From NCBI GenBank assembly GCA_964489215.1, contig CAZAYB010000048.1, forward strand, positions 1-14,686: a stretch of 14,686 nt of DNA. The letters are read 5' to 3'. Under the pieces are notes generated by a model. It saw nothing but the letters and a program-made list of their open reading frames with translations, was not told the DNA's origin and searched no databases. Shown piece after piece: positions 8,301 through 13,562 of the stretch. Position 1 is the first letter of the stretch. Each line of letters begins with the position of its first letter. The translations under genes were made by a program, and so were the position numbers. Source of the DNA: CAZAYB01 sp964489215. GTDB lineage: Bacteria; Planctomycetota; Phycisphaerae; Sedimentisphaerales; Anaerohalosphaeraceae.

Positions 8301-9684
8301 TGATATGCCTGTATACGCTCCATCTGTAGAAAAGCTTAAATTCAATGGCGATTACGCTCAGCTGAAAAATCCCTTCAGACAAAAGACCGCTATTCTTGCC
8401 CGTGTAGATGACCCCCAGCCCGGCCCTTATTTCGTAAAAGAGCAAAAATGGTGGAGCGTCCGCGGTGCACAAACAGTATGCACAGACCCAGGGGCATGGG
8501 ACAGATATCTCATCGATTACAACAATTGGCTAATAGACGCTCAGCCTGGCAAAATGCCCGCTCCCCCCGTTAACTACGACATTCTCAGATGCATCGCTGA
8601 ACCTGGCGAGACTGTTCAGATACAGCGGTACGGATACATTAACGATATCGTAAGGCCCGGATGGGGAAGCCAGAAACAAATCCTCATCTCCCGGGTCAGA
8701 CCAGACAGGTGCACGGTAAAAGTCCTAAACGTTTCACCTTACATGTTCGCACCAAGGGTTCAATTCAAAAAATCATTTGACTCCGTCAGACTAAACGGAA
8801 AAGTCTGGGATTATCATGATGGACAAAATGTTTTCCTGCCCCAGGAAACTGGGAACTACTCCGTTGAAGTCGCAGATAAAGGTCTGCCAACCCCTGCTTT
8901 GACATCTACCGCCGCAAAGGTGCGTTCAGCACGTTTCAGAAAAAATATCTTTAAAATTAATATCGAAAAACCAGACTATGTTTTCAAAATACCACATAAT
9001 CTCAGATATAAGCTGGGACTCAGTTATGATCTCGAAAAGTTCAATATCATATCCGTTAAAGGCGGCAAACTGCTCAGAGAAGGACCCCTCGGGGGAATCG
9101 TTGACTGTTACGGTCAGGAAATCATAATCGAGTTTGGAAAGGGGAAAAAATTACCAAAACCAGAACCAAAAATACAGGTTATAGAAGATGGAATGATAGA
9201 AGGTAACCTTAAGACTGGAGTTATTACTTCATTGGATTCTACTGTTCACAATTCACCGGTAGGAGACACAAGAATAGACAATGTTGTAAGAAAAACTTTC
9301 ATAATCTGTGAAATAAGTGCACTGGATCAGAAAAATTTCAAAAACGCTTACCTTGAATTTTACGTCCTGGCCGCTGCACGCAGCGGAAAACCCCGCAGGC
9401 TCTCTGTATATGCCGTTGAAGATAAAGAGCAGCCGGACATAACTGTCGACCTCTGGAACGCAAAGACTTCGCTTGTTACACATCTTGACGATGAAGTAAA
9501 AAATGGAACGAAAAAAATCGATATAACAGAAGCCCTCTCAAAGGACCTCAAAAACGGCAGAAAATATTCCACCTTCTGCATATCAATGGATACCGACAAT
9601 GATAATATAGCCGACAGTGTATCTATATCCCAGATCGACCGAATGGATGATTCTGTGCCGAAACTGATTATCAATGATGAATGA
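5326..9684 (+). CDS. Large exported multidomain protein, putative unclassified glycoside hydrolase
   Basis: This is a 1452-residue protein from the ATG at 5326; the frame is open from 5305. Residues 1-22 form a clear signal peptide (MYKNFVRLFLILLTAVVLIA, then NA-K). Residues about 25-150 look like a carbohydrate-binding beta-sandwich. Residues about 160-500 look like a (beta/alpha)8 barrel (YWDKRIIEEAAKWGSNYVQL, then WGFLMDQHQSW). Glu321 (FVSECWY) and Glu439 (ALNWLGEPS) are possible acid/base and nucleophile; the latter is followed by DGLQFWNYP, like a final barrel strand. Two further sandwich-like modules lie at about 575-690 and 727-848. They share a pattern of aromatic residue, PG or AG, then Tyr-x-Leu with the N-terminal module. 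Residues about 1287-1452 resemble the DNRLRE/CBM96 type of C-terminal binding domain, with an acidic DTDNDN loop and a closing PKLII strand. I do not recognise a named GH family. Its overlap with a URO-D gene suggests both act on the same substrate. Confidence 0.7.
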   Translation: MYKNFVRLFLILLTAVVLIANAKPLDINNVQLVHREDTPPQEDIKLFNTAQYGPGVFVWYKNIQPGFYTLEMEIETGLKRRDFIVSLDWDKIGVNSGYFTDTGKQQAPPYRYDFNITKPGIHIISIQRFPFLIWAPQEETLRITKLSVSKRSKPKVWDIYDYHHPGQSYHQLWGWMPSSTYQRPGNRKLTREYWDKRIIEEAAKWGSNYVQLYPYAFDGYVKEGSFKLAIAYAHKWGFLMDQHQSWLGKGDFEDYIKVRPAQVFSKLFDRTNTPWQNCMDGWESEDPHDRPLPELPLFGKKNVIESTNSTWQYHPGSFVSECWYLAATIRDHYENILHQGYHGPNYGKVQMCAGSPFKNGYDDIMALQPFPQFMAFKNDYNWVFRTCQADSRPYTNNKFGGISMTDWIVKQCWDFFRPNAYAVRQKKHPITCALNWLGEPSVNLPEAMRKDVYAASMDPCRGAMAYKLATTGRDGLQFWNYPRDLIAKFIDATGAKALTRYRQRYNEYLVREWYPAHTTRQHNGILAVNHHAMAGQKDLLWDTENLGQFDVDAKKLTLLKDIFKLQFDTEQKDVLARKFEARLIPVWQWPTELKPGLYQLQVEYNAKIPNMVEVYYGHYYIGAINMLGNGSASFPFYVSDENQQMIDFRLVAGYRHGDMDCKIVKLKNQIESKAKIGIPDNSSSELMVYSSEKEKIELRKAVDITKPNHDKITPAGLQAKRKTLPTAVDFWFDGKAGNYLLCLRAKSQTQSQRVDVTLNTHLFSERQVSQDDPEDENLNVFSKNNWYREYGMYGRIGALMLNAQWNTYQLPVVLVHDSGTRRFKIELSIPPGSEQVDFDYISLVKMPVDHDISQVGGHLSVVRENTKLLDNQTSVAENRKWTIAADQPSIFVTIDRDIKGDKPVKSTIDINGYEIIEFNGSKVSTGHTSDRIPNIISLKDQQNIYPPLTIRLENTESIGEIRLKQDSIEFAKLKTAPRPLYAVITLRETKTFDMPVYAPSVEKLKFNGDYAQLKNPFRQKTAILARVDDPQPGPYFVKEQKWWSVRGAQTVCTDPGAWDRYLIDYNNWLIDAQPGKMPAPPVNYDILRCIAEPGETVQIQRYGYINDIVRPGWGSQKQILISRVRPDRCTVKVLNVSPYMFAPRVQFKKSFDSVRLNGKVWDYHDGQNVFLPQETGNYSVEVADKGLPTPALTSTAAKVRSARFRKNIFKINIEKPDYVFKIPHNLRYKLGLSYDLEKFNIISVKGGKLLREGPLGGIVDCYGQEIIIEFGKGKKLPKPEPKIQVIEDGMIEGNLKTGVITSLDSTVHNSPVGDTRIDNVVRKTFIICEISALDQKNFKNAYLEFYVLAAARSGKPRRLSVYAVEDKEQPDITVDLWNAKTSLVTHLDDEVKNGTKKIDITEALSKDLKNGRKYSTFCISMDTDNDNIADSVSISQIDRMDDSVPKLIINDE

Positions 9685-9715
9685 TAATAAAATCACAATC
9701 CTGTTTTCTATTGCC

Positions 9716-9744
9716 TTGAATGAAGATAAAAGAGACATTATAAT
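9716..9744 (+). promoter_or_regulatory. Promoter for the tandem XylR-type regulators
   Basis: TTGAAT (9716-9721) and a perfect TATAAT (9739-9744) are separated by the optimal 17 bp, placing transcription start near 9751 and a leader of about 35 nt before the ATG at 9786. The -10 element lies inside a 12-bp perfect palindrome, ACATTATAATGT (9735-9746). No GWCGCA repeat is present here, so these genes seem to be expressed without the activator elements found elsewhere in the window. Confidence 0.65.
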
Positions 9745-9785
9745 GTGCTGTTGATTGCAGAATCTTTATTGAAAGCTCAAATAAT

Positions 9786-10994
9786 ATGTCTTCTCCTAAA
9801 AAAGTAGTGCTCGTTATTGAAGCCGGCACCAGTTATGGACGCGGACTGTTAAAGGGTATCTCTGAATATGCGAGAATCGCAGACAACTGGCAGATATACC
9901 GTGATTTCCCTGAGGCCAATTTCTATCTTGAACCGAATTTTTATTCCGAGCCCGAACAGTATATTAAATCTCGGGTCAAAAGACAAAGACTCGAAAGGTT
10001 CAGAAGATGGGGAATAGACGGAATCATTACAAGGGACCCTCGAACCATAATATCACAGGGTATAAGCTGTATAATTGCAGTACACATTGAAAAAGGCCTG
10101 CCAGGCTCACCGGTCATTACTCCCGATAACAAAAAAATTGCAAAACTCGCCGTGGAGCACTTTCTCGAAAGAGGCTTCACTAATTTCGCTTTTTGCGGTT
10201 TCAAAAATGTCTACGGCTCACTGCAGAGAGAATATTGGTTCAGACAAATACTAAAAGAAAAAGGATACGAACTGATAGAATATTTCCAGCCGGAAAAATT
10301 AAATTTCAGATTTCCTGAAGATGAATTGCCCTCCCTGGGAAAATGGCTTAAATCACTGCCGAAAAACACCGCGCTGTTCTCCTGCAACGACGACCGCGTA
10401 CAATACATTGTTGAAGCAGCCCGCCATGAAGCAATTAAAATACCTGAAGATCTTGCACTCTTAAGCGTTGACAATGACGAACTGATATGCGACCTTGCTG
10501 ACCCGCCAGTGTCAAGCATTGAACTTGACTGCAGAAAAGCGGGATATGAAGCTGCTAAAATGCTTGACATGATGATGAACGGGAAAAAACCTCAGACAGA
10601 AAAAATTGTTGTCGACCCAATGTATGCAGTTGCCAGAAAGTCAACAGATATATTTGCTATAAAAGACCAGGATGTAGCTTCTGCTCTGGAATTTATTAGA
10701 AATAATTCAAGGAAATCAATTACAGTAAGTGATATAATGGAAAAGGTACCTGTTTCAAGAAGGGTTCTCGAAAGAAGATTCAGACTGCTATTAAACCGTT
10801 CGATTCTTGATGAGATCAAAAGAGTGCGAACCCGCCAGGTACAGATGATGCTTTGCGATACCGACCTTACTCTGAATCAGATTGCCTCAAGACTTGACTT
10901 TTCAAGCAGCAAACATGTTTGCAGATTATTTAAACAGCTAAACAATATCAGCCCCATTGAATACAGAAAAAAACACCAGTTAAATGCCAGGTAG
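9786..10994 (+). CDS. XylR-type transcriptional regulator (sugar-sensing domain plus AraC HTH), first of a pair
   Basis: This is a 402-residue protein. Residues about 5-285 form a LacI/periplasmic-binding-like sensor. It opens with KKVVLVIEAGTSYGRGLLKG and contains LFSCNDDR and LLSVDNDELICDLADPPVSS, the pattern seen in the sensor half of XylR proteins. An Arg/Tyr-rich segment near residues 44-76 (FYLEPNFYSEPEQY, then basic) is shared with the next gene. Residues about 296-398 are an AraC-type DNA-binding domain with helix-turn-helix units near 312-334 (VPVSRRVLERRFR) and 362-384 (NQIASRLDFSSSKHVCRLF). In E. coli XylR this layout binds xylose and activates catabolic genes through direct repeats; the ligand here is unknown. 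Likely targets are the 21-bp-spaced repeats at 1859, 4177 and 12280. A near-consensus promoter precedes it, and a paralogue follows 13 nt downstream. Confidence 0.85.
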   Translation: MSSPKKVVLVIEAGTSYGRGLLKGISEYARIADNWQIYRDFPEANFYLEPNFYSEPEQYIKSRVKRQRLERFRRWGIDGIITRDPRTIISQGISCIIAVHIEKGLPGSPVITPDNKKIAKLAVEHFLERGFTNFAFCGFKNVYGSLQREYWFRQILKEKGYELIEYFQPEKLNFRFPEDELPSLGKWLKSLPKNTALFSCNDDRVQYIVEAARHEAIKIPEDLALLSVDNDELICDLADPPVSSIELDCRKAGYEAAKMLDMMMNGKKPQTEKIVVDPMYAVARKSTDIFAIKDQDVASALEFIRNNSRKSITVSDIMEKVPVSRRVLERRFRLLLNRSILDEIKRVRTRQVQMMLCDTDLTLNQIASRLDFSSSKHVCRLFKQLNNISPIEYRKKHQLNAR

Positions 10995-11007
10995 ACAGAA
11001 AGCTTTT

Positions 11008-12210
11008 ATGAGTGAAATGAAAAAAGTGGTTTTGGTTATTGAAGCTTCCGGCGGCTATGGTAGGGGCCTGCTTCGGGGTATTGCAAGATATTCAAGGCTA
11101 TACGGACCTTGGAGATTCTACAGAGATTTCCCCGAACCGGATTTCTACCTAAAGCCCGATTTCTATGCCGAACCGGAAACTTATGTAAACTCAACTGAAA
11201 AAAGAAAAAGACTCAAAAGATTCCAGAAATGGGGCATAGATGGAGTGATAACTCGTGACCCGCGTACAATTATTGAAAAAGGAATTCCGGCAATAGCAGC
11301 CATTCATCTTCAGCACCCACTTACTGACATACCATCTGTAATGCCGAATAATCAGCAAATCGGTAAAATGGCTGCCGAACATTTCCTCGAAAGAGGATTC
11401 AGACAATTTGCCTTTTGCGGTTTTCAAAATGTTTACTGGTCAAATCAGAGATTTTTATGCTTCAGCGAAATACTTGCCGAAAGTGGATACAACGTTATTG
11501 ACTACAAACCCGATTCTAAAAAGTCTTTCCGTTTCAGGGAAGATGAACTTTTCTCGATTGCTGAATGGCTTAAAACTCTCCCAAAGAGCACTGCCCTTTT
11601 CGTTTGCAATGACGACCGTGCTCAGCAGGTCGCCGACGCTTGCAGAATTGCAGAAGTAACTGTACCTGATGATGTGGCAATATTAAGCGTGGATAACGAC
11701 GAACTTGTCTGTGAGCTTGCTGACCCACCAATCTCCAGCATAGAGTTAAACAGCGAACAGGCTGGATATATCGCAGCTGAAACTCTCGATAAAATGATGA
11801 AAAATCAAAAGCCCCAAACTGCTCGAATAGAAGTAAATCCTGTTAGGGTGATAACAAGAAGATCTTCGGACATACTTGCTGTTGCGGACCCGGACGTCCT
11901 GGACGCCCTAAGATACATACGGACAAATGCAAATAAAGCGCTAAGCGTCGAAGATGTGGTAGCTCACGTACCGGTTTCCAGAAGGGTGCTCGAAAGACGA
12001 TTCAGAGACGTTCTTTCACGTTCAATACTGGAGGAGATAAGGCAGGTAAGAGCCCGAAAAATACAGGTACTGCTGACTGAAACAAACATGCCTATGACAC
12101 AAATCGCATCCAAACTTGAATTTTCAAGCAGCAAGCAGATTTGCAGATTGTTCCAGGATGTCTTCGAAGTAAGCCCAATGGAATATAGAAAGAAATATAC
12201 ACTCAAATGA
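11008..12210 (+). CDS. XylR-type transcriptional regulator, second of a pair
   Basis: This is a 400-residue paralogue of the preceding gene, starting MSEMKKVVLVIEAS. An in-frame ATG at 10984 would overlap the first gene by 11 nt. I prefer 11008 because its product aligns residue for residue with the first regulator's start (MSSPKKVVLVIEAG) and AGAAAG lies just upstream. A hand count over the first 90 residues gives 59 identities without gaps. The sensor region carries LFVCNDDR and ILSVDNDELVCELADPPISS. The AraC-type domain carries the identical VPVSRRVLERRFR segment and a closely similar second helix-turn-helix (TQIASKLEFSSSKQICRLF). Both proteins probably read the same or very similar DNA sites, while differences in the sensor half could give different ligands or allow heterodimers. 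The two are almost certainly co-transcribed from the promoter at 9716. Confidence 0.85.
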   Translation: MSEMKKVVLVIEASGGYGRGLLRGIARYSRLYGPWRFYRDFPEPDFYLKPDFYAEPETYVNSTEKRKRLKRFQKWGIDGVITRDPRTIIEKGIPAIAAIHLQHPLTDIPSVMPNNQQIGKMAAEHFLERGFRQFAFCGFQNVYWSNQRFLCFSEILAESGYNVIDYKPDSKKSFRFREDELFSIAEWLKTLPKSTALFVCNDDRAQQVADACRIAEVTVPDDVAILSVDNDELVCELADPPISSIELNSEQAGYIAAETLDKMMKNQKPQTARIEVNPVRVITRRSSDILAVADPDVLDALRYIRTNANKALSVEDVVAHVPVSRRVLERRFRDVLSRSILEEIRQVRARKIQVLLTETNMPMTQIASKLEFSSSKQICRLFQDVFEVSPMEYRKKYTLK

Positions 12211-12258
12211 TCACTCCAGCACTGTAAAATCATATCAGATTACCGCCCCCCTTAAATT

Positions 12259-12267
12259 AACGCAATA
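12259..12267 (+). promoter_or_regulatory. Possible extra operator half-site before copy 3
   Basis: AACGCAATA has its CGCA core at 12261, 22 bp before the first core of operator copy 3 and in the same orientation. It lacks the TGRGAA segment found 3 bp after the first core in each of the other copies, so it may be a weak third site or chance. Confidence 0.3.
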
Positions 12268-12279
12268 TAAGGCCTCAAT

Positions 12280-12310
12280 AGTCGCAAAATGAGAAGAAAT
12301 AGTCGCAAAA
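12280..12310 (+). promoter_or_regulatory. Predicted XylR/AraC-type operator, copy 3
   Basis: AGTCGCAAAA at 12280 and 12301 have CGCA cores at 12283 and 12304, spaced 21 bp, with TGAGAA between. This copy has the most alike half-sites of the three. It lies downstream of the second regulator and upstream of the aldose-epimerase-like gene, but the run of N at 12373 separates it from that gene, so the link depends on the assembly. Confidence 0.6.
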
Positions 12311-12372
12311 GCACCTTTTAATACACCGTATTTTTAATCATAATAAGTAACGGTAGAGGCGATTATTTATTT

Positions 12373-12382
12373 NNNNNNNNNN
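12373..12382. other. Assembly gap (10 N)
   Basis: Ten unresolved bases sit in an AT-rich stretch with TTATTTATTT on the left and TTATTTT on the right. The true length is unknown. The promoter and leader of the epimerase-like gene may be partly missing, and adjacency of the two sides is a scaffolding claim. Confidence 0.95.
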
Positions 12383-12418
12383 TTATTTTGATCTGCAATT
12401 GGAACTTTTTTAAGTAAT

Positions 12419-13468
12419 ATGGGATATACAAGAGAATATTTTGATGAATTAGATGATCTGGGCCAGATTGACCTTATTCGGCTTGAAAACAGCAACGGCC
12501 TTACCGCCGAAATCCTCACACTCGGGGCAACTTTACGTTCATTGCGTGTACCGGACAAAAACAACATAATGGCTGATATTGTCTTAGGCTATGACAACGC
12601 CGCCGATTATCTGAAAGGGCAAAGGTATTACGGCGCAACAATAGGAAGATATGCCAACAGAATAGGCAACGCACAGTTCAAACTTAACGACAAAGTAATA
12701 AAGTTGACCCTGAACGACCATGGCAATCTTTGTCACTGTCACGGTGGACAAAATGGCTTCAACAGGGTCTTGTGGACCCCAGTTCTCTTTGAGAGAGAAG
12801 ACGGAAGCGGGGTAAGATTCTTTTATTTCAGCAAAGAAAACGAAGAAGGATACCCAGGCAACCTGAACGTTTGGGTCACATACTTCCTCTCTCAGGATAA
12901 TCAGCTTGAAATTAATTTCCACGCAGATACTGATGTCGAAACTGTTATAAACATGACCCACCATAGCTATTTCAACCTTTCTGGCCATGACCAGGGCGAC
13001 ATACTTGACCACGAAATGATGCTCGAATCGGATAAATTCACACCTGTAGACGAAAACCTCATACCAACCGGCCAAATCCAAACCGTTCAGGATGGGCCCA
13101 TGGATTTCACAAAGCCTCAGAAAATTGGAAAAAGGCTTCACCAGGTACCCGGAGGCTACAACCACAATTACGTTATAAGAAACCACCGCGGTAAACTCGC
13201 AAGAGCAGGACACATAAAGGACCCCCGCAGCGGACGAAAAATGGAGGTCTTGACTACCCAGCCGGGCGTTCAGTTCAATTCAGGTAACCTTATCGATGAA
13301 AATGACTCTTGTAAAAACAGTATCAATTATCCTCAGTACGGTGGATTCACTTTTCAGACTCAGAACTTCCCCGATGCCCCCAACAAACCCCATTTCCCAA
13401 GCCCTGTAATAAAACCGGGTGTTGACTATTATCATCAGACAGTGTATAAATTCTCCGTTGATATATAA
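12419..13468 (+). CDS. Aldose-1-epimerase-like protein with altered active-site acids
   Basis: This 349-residue protein has the full length of aldose 1-epimerases (GalM), which interconvert alpha and beta anomers of free sugars. Family landmarks are clear: ILTLGATLRSLRVPD, IGRYANRIGNAQF (Arg81), CHGGQNGFNRVLW (His108), MTHHSYFNLSGH (His182) and PGVQFNSGNL. Two key acids are replaced. The usual Asp of the GYDHNY segment is Asn248 (GGYNHNYV), and the catalytic Glu of the FCLETQ segment is Gln313 (FTFQTQNFPDAPN). Both histidines and the arginine are kept. The enzyme may be inactive, work on an unusual substrate, or act as a sugar-binding protein. No export signal is seen. The ribosome site before the ATG is weak. 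Operator copy 3 lies upstream across the assembly gap, and a URO-D-like gene follows 94 bp downstream. Epimerase-family membership is secure; activity is not. Confidence 0.8.
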   Translation: MGYTREYFDELDDLGQIDLIRLENSNGLTAEILTLGATLRSLRVPDKNNIMADIVLGYDNAADYLKGQRYYGATIGRYANRIGNAQFKLNDKVIKLTLNDHGNLCHCHGGQNGFNRVLWTPVLFEREDGSGVRFFYFSKENEEGYPGNLNVWVTYFLSQDNQLEINFHADTDVETVINMTHHSYFNLSGHDQGDILDHEMMLESDKFTPVDENLIPTGQIQTVQDGPMDFTKPQKIGKRLHQVPGGYNHNYVIRNHRGKLARAGHIKDPRSGRKMEVLTTQPGVQFNSGNLIDENDSCKNSINYPQYGGFTFQTQNFPDAPNKPHFPSPVIKPGVDYYHQTVYKFSVDI

Positions 13469-13562
13469 ATTGAACGAGCAGTTCATTTGCCGGATTTTGT
13501 AAAAAAACAAGGGTAGCTCTAAACAAATTATTTACTGCTGCCGCTAATCATGGAGGGCCCTA

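Noticed and set aside
10211..10570. Minus-strand open frame of 119 codons
   Set aside because: It sits inside the first XylR-type gene; the Ser/Leu-rich product looks like antisense of real coding sequence.
10984..11007. Upstream ATG at 10984 as the start of the second regulator
   Set aside because: The eight extra residues have no counterpart in the paralogue, while the ATG at 11008 aligns exactly with the paralogue's start and has AGAAAG upstream.
12584..13213. Minus-strand open frame of 209 codons
   Set aside because: It lies wholly inside the aldose-epimerase-like gene, has no ribosome site or family-like motifs, and is a shadow of that gene's codon pattern.
13471..13485. TGAAC-GAGCA-GTTCA hairpin after the epimerase-like gene, as a terminator
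   Set aside because: The stem is only 5 bp and is followed by just three T, too weak to support a terminator call.
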